From: Kamptonema formosum PCC 10802
GTDB lineage: Bacteria > Cyanobacteriota > Cyanobacteriia > Cyanobacteriales > Oscillatoriaceae
Direction of reading: 5' to 3'
NCBI RefSeq assembly: GCF_000332335.1
Contig: NZ_KB235948.1
Location: forward strand, 3,986,873 to 4,050,872
Length of the DNA stretch: 64,000 bases
How positions within the stretch are numbered: the first letter of the stretch is position 1; each line of letters starts with the position of its first letter. A program made the position numbers and the translations under genes. The notes beneath the pieces were generated by a model. The model ran no database searches and had not been told where the DNA came from. It was given only the letters and a program-made list of their open reading frames with translations. Shown here one piece after another: positions 29,096-37,798 of the stretch.

Positions 29096-29738
29096 CTGTC
29101 AAACCCTCACATTCATCCGGTGATTGCAGCATGTATTTTACTGAAAAGCCGCCAGCCACCAGCACCCGCACCAGGCTTTTTCTGTCTCTTCCCGGCTTAG
29201 GGCGACAAGCAAAACTTATTTCTCCCACCCAAAGGCGAACGGCACCCACGCCCTCACCCCACAACCCATTTTCAACGCCCATCGCGATGATGCCCCATCG
29301 CGATGATGCCCCATGCCCCATGCCCCATGCCCCATCGCCCACTGCCCCATCCCCCACACTCCGTCCCTTTTGAGCAGTGAACAATCAACAATAAACAATG
29401 AACAATCAACAATAAACTTAAGTTCTATTACCACAAAATATAAAATATGTCAAGATAAATAAAATTTTATGAAAATTTTATCCGGGGCGAAACCCTGCAA
29501 AAATCCCGACAGCAAAGCATTTTGGGCTTTCTTCAAATCTCCAATCGCTGGCGCTTGTGTGGGAAAATTCAGCGGCATCGCGATCCCCAGTGCCAAAGCT
29601 TCGTGCTACTCTATTCCAATCGCAAAAACAAACGTGAACACGGAACGAGCCCGATATCTTTCGGTGCATCTAACAGCTGGGTGCGACCCACCAAAACAGC
29701 TCAAAGCTCGATTTCCTATCGCTTTTCACACTGAACCT
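29096..29738. other. Spacer with low-complexity repeats
   Basis: This contains CATGCCCCATG and CGATGATGCCCCATCG iterations (29270-29350) and ACAATCAACAATAAAC iterations (29385-29415), similar to the tract before cofG. From 29469 the frame of the next gene is open, but the translated sequence does not look like a protein N-terminus. No gene is called. Confidence 0.55.
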
Positions 29739-30863
29739 ATGCATGAAAGAGTTTGGATTAGCCTGACGACTGCTGTGTTCGTGACAGCCTGCGGGCCGCA
29801 GACCTACAGTCAAGCAGCGCAAAATCAGGCAGCTGACCAAAGCGCCAAGGCCAATGTCACCCAGGCCAAGACGCTCACTGCAAAAACGTCCCAGGAAGCC
29901 GTCTCTACCCCGCCTCCCACCCCCTCAGGCGCTGTCCCGCCAACTCCAGTTAAGGTGGGCCAGTACCAGTCGCAAGTCAGAACGCAGGAAGAAGCCGCAG
30001 CGATTGCCAAAATTTACCCCCACCAATGGGCGGGGCGACCGGCAGCCACACTGTATCTGCGCAACATTCCCGTCCTGATGTTTGTCAGTTCCAGTGCCGG
30101 TGAGGCAGGCATTGCCAATGGAACCAAAATGGGGGAAACCGACGAAGGTACTTCAGCGGAGGTGCCGGTCAGCCCAGAGGCTTTCCAAGCTCAGAATCAA
30201 GCTAATCAGCCCCAGCAGGACGATCCCGTTTGGCGGGCGAGCGAGGTGGCGGCCAAAATTAACCAGCTGAATCGGGACAGCGCAGATGCCAGTACCATCA
30301 CCGTCACCCCCGACGCCCGGGGCGAACGCTACACTATCGAGGTGAATGGCCAAGCATTAGTCGCCATCGACGGTCAAACCATTCTGCCAGACACAACCCG
30401 CAACCTTGCAGACGACGCACTGCAAGCCACCAACCGGCTGCGGCGGCTCCTCGGCAACGCCCCACCCCTGGCCGCCATTCCAGGAATGCCAAAGCCGGCC
30501 ACCCCCACCAGCAGCCCATCCAACGACATTTCCCTCGGGCCGGTCCTGTACCGCATGACCGGCCTGGCATCCTGGTACGGGCCAGGGTTTGACGGCAATC
30601 TCAGCGCCAATGGGGAAATCTTCGACCAGAACGCCCTCACCGCCGCCCATACCGAATTGCCGTTCGGAACCCGCGTGCGAGTCACCAACCTGGATAACGG
30701 TCGTTCCGTTATCGTTCGGATTAACGATCGCGGGCCCTACGTTGGGGGCCGGATTATTGACCTCTCCGCCGCCGCCGCCGAGGTGCTTGGCATGCTCGAC
30801 ACCGGCGTGGCGCGGGTGAGCCTGGAGATTCTCGGCTCTCAGAACGCAGTCACTGCCCCTTAA
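29739..30863 (+). CDS. RlpA-like lipoprotein (double-psi beta-barrel)
   Basis: RlpA family proteins bind, and in some species cleave, denuded peptidoglycan at septa. With the start at 29739 (MHERVWISLTTAVFVTACGP) the N-terminus is a lipoprotein signal with lipobox VTAC. A Gln/Pro/Thr-rich region and a poorly conserved middle follow. The double-psi barrel is at residues 270-370: TGLASWYGPGFDGNLSANGE, TAAHTELPFGTRVRVTNL, VIVRINDRGPYVGGRIIDLS. The catalytic-type Asp in NDRGP and the H in AAHTELP are present. There is no SPOR domain, which differs from E. coli RlpA. Confidence 0.9.
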   Translation: MHERVWISLTTAVFVTACGPQTYSQAAQNQAADQSAKANVTQAKTLTAKTSQEAVSTPPPTPSGAVPPTPVKVGQYQSQVRTQEEAAAIAKIYPHQWAGRPAATLYLRNIPVLMFVSSSAGEAGIANGTKMGETDEGTSAEVPVSPEAFQAQNQANQPQQDDPVWRASEVAAKINQLNRDSADASTITVTPDARGERYTIEVNGQALVAIDGQTILPDTTRNLADDALQATNRLRRLLGNAPPLAAIPGMPKPATPTSSPSNDISLGPVLYRMTGLASWYGPGFDGNLSANGEIFDQNALTAAHTELPFGTRVRVTNLDNGRSVIVRINDRGPYVGGRIIDLSAAAAEVLGMLDTGVARVSLEILGSQNAVTAP

Positions 30864-31092
30864 CAGCACGCTGATTGAGTTTTGAAGATTTCTCGATCCC
30901 TGCAGTTGGGATTGGGGGATTGCCAGAGGCTCCTGCGGCAAGCTAGACGCCCTCCCCCGGGGTGCCGCCGCGCCTTCCGGAATGGCTCCAAGACTTCCCC
31001 ACTCCCCATTCCCCATCCCCCACCCCCCGAGTGTTTGCTTTCTGCGAATATACTGACAGGAAGAAAATTCAAGCAAACACTCGGGGGATACG

Positions 31093-32676
31093 GTGCGCCT
31101 GTTTACTACGGTTGCTGGATTGCGGTGCTATTTAGACCGGCACCGGCCCAACCCAAACCTGGGCCAGACGGTGGGCTTTGTCCCCACAATGGGAGCGCTG
31201 CACACCGGCCATTTAAGCTTAATCCAAAGGGCTAGACAAGAGAACGCCGCTGTCATCGTCAGTATCTTTGTCAATCCCCTGCAGTTTGGCCCTGCGGAAG
31301 ATTTCCAAAAGTACCCCCGCACCCTCGAACAGGACCGGCACCTCTGTCAGGAAGCCGGCGTGGATGTAATTTTCGCCCCGGCACCCGAAGAAATTTACGG
31401 ACAGCCGGTGGCAGCCAGCGGCACCCCCCACCCCCCGCAATCCCAAAACCAAACTCCCACCACCACTGTCGCGCCGCCTGAGTCCATGACATCCGTGCTG
31501 TGCGGGCGGTTTCGACCGGGACACTTTCAGGGCGTCGCCACCATCGTCACCAAACTTTTCAACCTCGTACAGCCCGACCGCGCCTATTTTGGCCAAAAAG
31601 ACGCCCAGCAGGTGGCCATTATCCAGCGGCTCGTGGCCGATTTAAACTTGCCGGTGGAGATTGTCCCCTGCCCCATCGTGCGCGAGGCGTCAGGACTGGC
31701 GTGCAGCTCTCGCAATAAATATTTAACTCCAGAAGAAAAAGAGCGCGCGGCAGTGCTGTATCGTAGTTTACAGCAAGCAGAAATTGCCTTTCAGGCAGGG
31801 AAGCGCACCGGCACTGCTATCATTGCAGCTGTGAAAGCGGAGCTGGCTGCCGTGCCAGCCGTCGGGCTCGAATATGTTGAATTGGTACACCCCACCACTC
31901 TAATGTCTTTAGACACCATCGATGATGTCGGGCTGCTAGCAGTCGCCGCCCGCATCGGTTCCACTCGCTTAATTGACAATATTTTGCTGCACGAGCGCAA
32001 GCCCATTGTCGCTATAGATGGCCCTGCCGGTGCCGGCAAGTCCACCGTAGCCAGCCTTGTCGCCCGAAAGCTGGGGCTGCTGTATCTCGACACCGGCGCA
32101 ATGTACCGGGCTGTGACCTGGCTTGTTGTGCAATCTGGCATCCCCATAGAGGATGAAGCAGCAGTAGCTGAGGCGGTTGCCCGCTGCCAGATTGAATTTA
32201 AAACGCACAATTCTGAATTTAGAATACAGGTGAGTGGCTCCGATGTCACCGGGGCGATTCGCTCTCCCTCGGTGACCGCTCAGGTGTCAGCCGTGTCAGC
32301 GCAGCCGGCTGTGCGCCAGTTGCTCGTCAAACAGCAGCAGCTCTACGGTCAAAAGGGCGGGCTAGTTGCTGAAGGGCGCGACATTGGCACCCACGTTTTT
32401 CCCGATGCGGATGTGAAGATTTTTCTCACCGCCTCCGTGGGGGAGCGCGCGCGACGCCGCCAGCAAGACATGCAGCAGCAAGGTCTGGGCGCTGTCAGTC
32501 TGGAGGGGCTCCAGAGGCAAATCGCCGAGCGGGACCGCTTGGACAGCACCCGCGCTGTGGCCCCCCTGCAAAAAGCGCCTGACGCCATTGAAATCCAAAC
32601 CGATGGTCTGAGCGTTGAGGAAGTTGTCGATCGGATTGTTAAGTGCTACCAACAAAAGTTCTCTGCTGCTGTATAG
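31093..32676 (+). CDS. panC/cmk: Bifunctional pantoate--beta-alanine ligase / (d)CMP kinase
   Basis: The fusion joins pantothenate synthesis (residues 1-300) with cytidylate kinase (305-527), an arrangement widespread in cyanobacteria. The PanC part has VGFVPTMGALHTGHLSLIQR near residue 27, IVSIFVNPLQFGPAED near 55 and FGQKDAQQVAIIQRL near 165. The kinase part has the P-loop IDGPAGAGKSTVA near 311, LDTGAMYRAVTW near 331 and GRDIGTHVFPDADVK near 433. The GTG at 31093 is the start. A low-complexity insertion of about 25 residues (GTPHPPQSQNQTPTTT) interrupts PanC near residue 117. Confidence 0.96.
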   Translation: MRLFTTVAGLRCYLDRHRPNPNLGQTVGFVPTMGALHTGHLSLIQRARQENAAVIVSIFVNPLQFGPAEDFQKYPRTLEQDRHLCQEAGVDVIFAPAPEEIYGQPVAASGTPHPPQSQNQTPTTTVAPPESMTSVLCGRFRPGHFQGVATIVTKLFNLVQPDRAYFGQKDAQQVAIIQRLVADLNLPVEIVPCPIVREASGLACSSRNKYLTPEEKERAAVLYRSLQQAEIAFQAGKRTGTAIIAAVKAELAAVPAVGLEYVELVHPTTLMSLDTIDDVGLLAVAARIGSTRLIDNILLHERKPIVAIDGPAGAGKSTVASLVARKLGLLYLDTGAMYRAVTWLVVQSGIPIEDEAAVAEAVARCQIEFKTHNSEFRIQVSGSDVTGAIRSPSVTAQVSAVSAQPAVRQLLVKQQQLYGQKGGLVAEGRDIGTHVFPDADVKIFLTASVGERARRRQQDMQQQGLGAVSLEGLQRQIAERDRLDSTRAVAPLQKAPDAIEIQTDGLSVEEVVDRIVKCYQQKFSAAV

Positions 32677-32714
32677 TAAGCCTGCATCTACCCTAATGTG
32701 CCAGGAGAGATGGC

Positions 32715-33689
32715 GTGGCAGATATCCAATCGCTGGTTTGGCAGCACAAAGGATTCCTAACTCTGGGTGCGGCAGTGAGCAGTTTCGTCCTCGGCATCAT
32801 CGTGCCGGTATGCCCACCCCCCGCTGAGGGGGTGAACTTGCCGCCTCCCCGCCTCACCGGCGGTGCGGAAGATATCGCGGCAGTCCCTGCTGTAAAACCG
32901 GCTGTCGAGCAGCGGGTTAAGGGCTTCACGCTGGCGCTGGCAACCATAGAGCAAGAAAAAGCGAGCTCTCTGAGTTTTTCAGTGCCGGCTCGCTTTCAGG
33001 GGCAAATCGTTTATCGCTTGAATGTCAGCGCTCAGGAAAAAGTCGTGGCCCTGACTTTTGATGACGGCCCCTGGCCAAGTACGCCGGCGGTACTGGACAT
33101 TCTCAAGCGGAACAAGATCAAGGCCACCTTTTTCTGGGTTGGGCGGCACCTGCAATATTATCCGGACATTGCCCGCAGAGTTGTTGCTGAAGGTCACGCT
33201 ATTGGCAACCACACCTGGAACCACAAGTACCATCGGGTAGATGAGTCCACTGCTGCCAAGGAAATTGGCCGCACGGCGGCACTTATCTACCAGATTACCG
33301 GCGTCAAAACCTCTCTGTTTCGCCCGCCGGGAGGTGTCCTGAATAACGGGTTGGCTGCTTGCGCCCAAAAACAAAACATGGCGGTAGCGATGTGGTCTAC
33401 TGACACTCCAGAACTCAGGTATGCGAGAGCCGATCGAATTGTCAGCACTGTACTTAATAACGTCCAGTCTGGCGGTGTTGTGCTGATGCACGATGGCGGC
33501 GGCGATCGCTCGGCTACCGTGCGGGCTTTACCCAAAATCATCGCTGAGCTCAAGAAGCGCGGATATAAATTTGTCACGCTCCCAGAACTGCTCGAGATGA
33601 AAGACAAGCAACTGCAGGTGGCTGCAGCGGCAGCATCTGCTAAACGTGCCGGTGAGCAAAAAAAAGCGCCGGTCAATCCACAGCAGTAG
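32715..33689 (+). CDS. Polysaccharide deacetylase (NodB domain), membrane-anchored
   Basis: Carbohydrate esterase family 4 enzymes deacetylate peptidoglycan or chitin-like sugars. An N-terminal hydrophobic segment (residues 14-32) anchors or exports it. Motif 1 is LTFDDGPWPS near residue 117 with Asp-Asp, motif 2 is HTWNH near 160, motif 3 is LFRPPGG near 200 and motif 5 is VLMHDGGGDRS near 257. All catalytic and metal residues appear present. The start is GTG at 32715, 38 bp after panC/cmk, so the two may be co-transcribed. The tail is Ala/Lys-rich. Confidence 0.92.
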   Translation: MADIQSLVWQHKGFLTLGAAVSSFVLGIIVPVCPPPAEGVNLPPPRLTGGAEDIAAVPAVKPAVEQRVKGFTLALATIEQEKASSLSFSVPARFQGQIVYRLNVSAQEKVVALTFDDGPWPSTPAVLDILKRNKIKATFFWVGRHLQYYPDIARRVVAEGHAIGNHTWNHKYHRVDESTAAKEIGRTAALIYQITGVKTSLFRPPGGVLNNGLAACAQKQNMAVAMWSTDTPELRYARADRIVSTVLNNVQSGGVVLMHDGGGDRSATVRALPKIIAELKKRGYKFVTLPELLEMKDKQLQVAAAAASAKRAGEQKKAPVNPQQ

Positions 33690-33707
33690 CACCGGCTGAC
33701 AGAACTC

Positions 33708-33740
33708 AGAAACCCGGTTTGTTGAAGAAACCGGGTTTCT
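33708..33740 (+). terminator. AAACCCGGTTT hairpin after deacetylase gene
   Basis: Arms AGAAACCCGGTTT and AAACCGGGTTTCT pair around GTTGAAG; the hairpin begins 18 bp after the stop codon. It belongs to the dispersed palindrome family. A similar hairpin is at 34057-34090. The spacer up to 34255 holds no other gene. Confidence 0.6.
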
Positions 33741-34255
33741 TTCAAGCAACGCGCCCCAGACACCCGGCTGAGTGCAGTTGACAATCCGCACAGAGGCGTA
33801 AAAAATAAAACGCAGCCCGACACTATCGGTACTGCGGAGAAAAACAATGATTATCTCTAGACACAGACTAACAAAACCCCTAGCACGAACCTGTGATTTG
33901 GGTCACAACTGTTTGTGATGTTGATTAACTTCAACCATGATTTAAATCGCCACAAGACAACCCTGACTCCCCGCCGGCTCGTGCAGTAGGCTTTTTGCCT
34001 TCCCGCAGGGTGCGGCGGCGCTAAGGGGAACGCCGGCACCTCCCGCTAAGTGGCCTAAGAAACCCGGTTTCTGCAAGAAACCGGGTTTCTTGCATTTCGG
34101 CTGGCACCTCAGCCCCACCCACCCTACCGCCCGCCGGTGCGGCGTTCCCCACCCCGCAGGCGGGTTTTCACGCCATCTATACCCCCTTGACGCTCTTGGC
34201 AAGCAGTTGTTACATTTATTTACATAAAGAAACAAAAGTTTAGGAGAGAGAAGCA

Positions 34256-34483
34256 ATGGCTATCGTGATTATGCTGCTGGTTGTGGGTTGGGTCGCTGTT
34301 GCGGTGCTGGGCACACAAGCCTATTTCCGGGGCGAGCAGTCGAAGCCCATCCACATGCGGAACTGGAATTCTGACTCCTTTGAGAAGCTGGCTGAGTCTG
34401 TTACGGGAACGAAGATTGATTACAGCCTGCGGGAGCCGGCATACTTAATGGATGCCTATGCTTGCAATAACCTGCCCAAATAG
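34256..34483 (+). CDS. Small single-pass membrane protein, cyanobacterial type
   Basis: A 75-residue protein starting at ATG 34256 after AGGAGAGAG. Residues 2-22 (AIVIMLLVVGWVAVAVLGTQ) form one membrane helix; the rest (YFRGEQSKPIHMRNWNS, FEKLAESVTG) is polar. Proteins of this shape, with the GTQAYFRGEQ motif, occur across cyanobacteria and may be thylakoid-associated, but I know of no proven role. Hairpin repeats flank it on both sides. Confidence 0.8.
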   Translation: MAIVIMLLVVGWVAVAVLGTQAYFRGEQSKPIHMRNWNSDSFEKLAESVTGTKIDYSLREPAYLMDAYACNNLPK

Positions 34484-34543
34484 TAGTGCCGGCAGTGCTG
34501 CCATGAGGCAATATAGCCGTTCTAAATGATTTGTTAAACCTCT

Positions 34544-34657
34544 AGGTGCCAGAAACCGGGTTTCTCCAAGAAACCCGGTTTCTTATTTTCCATGCCGGCT
34601 AGGTGCCAGAAACCGGGTTTCTCCAAGAAACCCGGTTTCTTATTTCCTTGCCGGCAG
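34544..34657. repeat. 57-bp tandem duplication carrying AAACCCGGTTTCTT hairpins
   Basis: Units 34544-34600 and 34601-34657 each contain GAAACCGGGTTTCTCCAAG followed by AAACCCGGTTTCTT, a strong hairpin, then TTCC(A/T)TGCCGGC. They lie 60 bp after the small membrane protein gene and may terminate it. Confidence 0.85.
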
Positions 34658-34788
34658 TCAATTAAATTGCTCTCATACTAGCCATCCCAACAGACAGCTC
34701 CATGCGCGCAGTTCAAAATCCGTGTCGTGGGGTGGGCTAGCGCCAGTTACCTGATAAATAGCACCGGCATCTAGGACATCAGTCACAA

Positions 34789-35029
34789 AACGCCCTCCCC
34801 TCCCAGTCAATTTCTTCCTGTTGGTGACGGGCAAACTCTTCACTGCTATTGGGAAGATGAGCGTATTTTCCTTTTGCGGCGCGAATCAAATCAGCCCCTG
34901 AGGGGGTGCTGTCTCTTTCCGCTCTTTTTCTGCCAAGGAAGCCAGTAACTCAGCGGCTAGAAGCAGACGGTCAGGTGAGAGCTGCTCAAGATACTGGTTG
35001 ATTTGCTGGCGTATTTCAGATATGCTCAC
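34789..35029 (-). pseudogene. Frameshifted small antitoxin-like gene
   Basis: A GTG at 35029 after AGGAGGG starts ISEIRQQINQYLEQLSPDRL then LLAAELLASLAEKERKE and a stop at 34886. In the next frame the sequence continues LIRAAKGKYAHLPNSSEEFA, RHQQEEIDWEGRAF, ending at 34789. The two halves fit one small protein of about 80 residues of the type found as antitoxins in cyanobacteria; one base change separates them. Confidence 0.55.
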
Positions 35030-35539
35030 AGTCCCTCCTAATCCAGCAGTATGGCTGGAATTGCCCCCTCAATTTGTGCTATCAATTCAAGCTTTTTCAA
35101 TGATATCACAAGCAGCAGTGTGGGGCAACCGGCAGCTTTCAGAACCCGCCTATCTGGGACTGCAGTCTGGCCGCCGGCAACCTGTGGCAGATGTAAACTG
35201 GATGCAGCAGGCGTGTGGGGCAGGGTGCGGGCATGTCACCGGCGTGGCAGAGATTGCCAGTGATGTTCGGCGGGCTGTCCCGCCGGCCCGGGGCATTGCG
35301 GCTGAGCGTGCTGGGAAATGTTAAGGATTAATGCAAAATTGCGGTAGCTAAAGCTAAATCAGTTTATAATCGCTTCCTGTGGTCTGCTCTCCGCATGCGG
35401 AGAGGGACGCGCTATCCCGTCACCAAAGGAGATAAAGCGGCTCGTTTGGCTCCCGCGCGGAACGGGCTTCAGCTGGCACTGAAGAAGATGGAAAGCGTAA
35501 GAGAAATTGCCCGCACCTGTATTTTGGAGAGGAAAAGGT

Positions 35540-35722
35540 ATGGATATAAAAGAAGTGAAACAAGTAGCATCACAGCTGCTATCTGGCCTGCTATCTAACC
35601 CACATGTTTACCCTAACTACAGTGATGATGGGGTTAGAGGGGAAAGGGAGCAGATTCTCATAAATTTATCCATTGAGATGGCGTCCGAGTTAATTGAGAA
35701 GATTGATAAAAGAGCTCGCTGA
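35540..35722 (+). CDS. Small hypothetical protein, 60 residues
   Basis: The ATG at 35540 follows GGAGAGGAAAAGG. The product (MDIKEVKQVASQLLSGLLSN, then YSDDGVRGEREQILINLSIE) looks like a helical phage- or plasmid-type small protein. A TATAAT at 35366-35371 and a CTCTCCGCATGCGGAGAG hairpin at 35386-35403 lie upstream. Function unknown. The stretch 35030-35539 otherwise shows no gene. Confidence 0.55.
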   Translation: MDIKEVKQVASQLLSGLLSNPHVYPNYSDDGVRGEREQILINLSIEMASELIEKIDKRAR

Positions 35723-35925
35723 ACCGGCTGCCCTTGTCCGTCCCCCGGCTGCCGGTGTCTCCTGAATTTGACCGGGAGGCATCCGAGCAGCCAGACTGGC
35801 ATGAATAAATTAGGGCTATTTTGGATTTTGGATTTTGGATTTTGGATTGGACAAGGCGGGAGGAAAGCCTTTTCAGTTCCTGGGGAAAATCCTATTTATC
35901 CGAAGTAGGTGTTACACAGGAGTAG

Positions 35926-36103
35926 CGATGATCTATAGCATGGATGAAGGGTGCGAGTCGCCCAACGCGCTGCGGCTGACATGGAAGCTTGGTTGAGGAG
36001 CCGGCCTGAAACAGTGGGGGTGCGGAATGTAGACAATGACCCCACTTTCCAGAAGATTGATGTAGATTTAATTGTAACCGATAGCACTGAAGTTAGCGCG
36101 TAG
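35926..36103 (+). pseudogene. Possible short gene remnant
   Basis: One frame gives MIYSMDEGCESPNALRLT; after a shift near 35985 another gives RSRPETVGVRNVDNDPTFQK and IDVDLIVTDSTEVSA to a stop at 36103. The pattern looks like the conserved start of a nuclease-like family, cut off by the MITE-like element that begins 17 bp later. Support is weak. Confidence 0.3.
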
Positions 36104-36119
36104 GGGCGCGTCCCGCCAC

Positions 36120-36522
36120 CATTAGTGTCAACTTAAGCCCCCGGCGATTGAAAGAAGCTGTTGGCGAATTAACGGGGGGTTAGACCTCAGGCTAGTTGGC
36201 CAGGTTCCTGGCGATTGGAAATCGCGGCTATACAGACGAAGCCCGCCTTCGCGGGCTAAAGAGTAGAGCGAGACTCTCACAAGCTGCGCGGTTTTTCCTC
36301 CTCCCAGCTTAAGCTGGGAACGAGGAAACTTAGGGGTGGGGTCTTACCCCGCATCAATTCGCCAACAGTCTCTTGAAATCGCGGCTATACAAACGAAGTC
36401 CGCCTCCCTTGGACTTAAGAGAAGAGCGGGACTTTTCAAACCCGCGCAGGCGGGTTTTGTCTGTATAGCTGCGGTTTCAACCGCCCAGAGACTACGGGAC
36501 ACAGCTTAAGTTGACACCAGTG
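36120..36522. mobile_element. 403-bp MITE-like element with TIRs and 10-bp target duplication
   Basis: Terminal arms of 18 bp (36120-36137 and 36505-36522, core GTGTCAACTTAAG) match at 16 positions. The flanks carry the direct repeat GTCCCGCCAC at 36110-36119 and 36523-36532. Inside is a second inverted pair, CTGTTGGCGAATT at about 36150 and its complement near 36354, followed by partly paired GGGGT(T/A)AGACC words, and two GAAATCGCGGCTATAC units. There is no coding capacity. It is best explained as a non-autonomous transposable element. Confidence 0.75.
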
Positions 36523-36868
36523 GTCCCGCCACGCTCCGCCTCAAACAGCAGAGAATAACCCAACAACTCTCTCAGAATGATGTCGTTCTGAACATAGGGT
36601 CAAGTCAACCGCAGGGATGCAGATACCCCACCACCGGCAACCAGAGGGCAGATGCTGAGGCAAGTGGATAGGGGAGTGGCGGGGTTGGGAGTGGCGGGAA
36701 ACCCTCCTCAGCCTGCCGGTGTCAGCAGTAAGCAGTCTGCCGCTGAGTCGCTCCAGCCGGCACACCGGCAGTTCCCCCCCTCTCTCATATAACAAACTAA
36801 GCCAACATAAAATAAGCTATTTTGACGACACTTAGAACGCCAAGATGCCACTAAGCCATATATTTCAG

Positions 36869-37271
36869 CTTATTGTGAATTGTAACAATTATATTAATCC
36901 TTATGTAGACTCATCGAACAGACTGTATGGCCTTTCTTCCCGGCACTCCCCCAAACTACACTTGCGCGCCGGCGCACCGTTTGTAGTTGGGCTAAAGCCC
37001 AAAGTTTGTAGTTGGGCTTTAGCCCCACCGGCGCTGACCCGCAAGATTGCCGATGGGATGCCGGTGCGGCGTCACCCTTTCTCATATAACCAACTGATTC
37101 CTCAGAAATTCTAACATTTTTCCATTACCTTGAACGTCACGCTGCCCTTAATACAGGCATGGCAGCATATTGCAGATTGTAACAATTATATTAATCCTTA
37201 TGTAGACTCATCGAATATACTGGTGGCCTTTTCTTCCCGGCACTCCCCCACACTACACTTGCGCGCCGGCG
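36869..37271. repeat. Two direct copies of a 104-bp repeat
   Basis: Positions 36869-36972 and about 37169-37271 share roughly 90 percent of bases (GTAACAATTATATTAATCC, TATGTAGACTCATCGAA, CACTTGCGCGCCGGCGC). Between and after them are GTTTGTAGTTGGGCT units (36978, 37438, 37465). The open frames here are not protein-like; I see no gene between 36530 and 37798. Confidence 0.8.
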
Positions 37272-37798
37272 CGTGCCGGGGCCGGGGCGGAGGTTGCCGG
37301 TGTTCTGGGGGTTCGGGTGTTGCGGGGGCGGGTTTATCCATATTGTGCGCTTTGCGGAAAGATTGTTGGCTTCCCCGCCCCTACAGCGGTTTGGGGTGTT
37401 CTGGGGTTTGGGGTATTGTGGGGGTTGCCGGTGTTGCCGTTTGTAGTTGGGCTAATGCCCCACCGTTTGTAGTTGGGCTAATGCCCCACCCTCCCCTGCA
37501 AAGGGTTGCCGGTATTGCGGGGTTGCCGGTGTTGTGGGGGGCGGGTTTATCTATATTGTGCACTTTCCCGAAATATTGTTGGCGAACCCGCCCCTACAAA
37601 AAGGGAAGCAGGATTCTGGGCGTCATCGAAACCCTTACCTCTTTCTCCCCCTATTCGCGTGCGGGGTGGGGGTTGGGGTGCCGGGTTTATCCCCAGAACA
37701 CACAACACCGGCTTTTTGCCTATTGTAACCGGCACATCTATAAAATAGAGATGCGCGTGGGGCAAAATAGAAACAACACCCACCGGCACCTTTTCCCC

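Noticed and set aside
34998..35324. Plus-strand open frame of 108 codons
   Set aside because: Overlaps the start of the antitoxin-like remnant on the other strand and shows no protein pattern.
36541..36795. Minus-strand open frame of 84 codons
   Set aside because: Arg/His/Ser-rich translation without motifs, in repeat-rich DNA.
37130..37798. N-terminal extension of the kinase-FGE protein
   Set aside because: The extension is translated from dispersed repeats; the zinc ribbon right after ATG 37799 marks the natural start.
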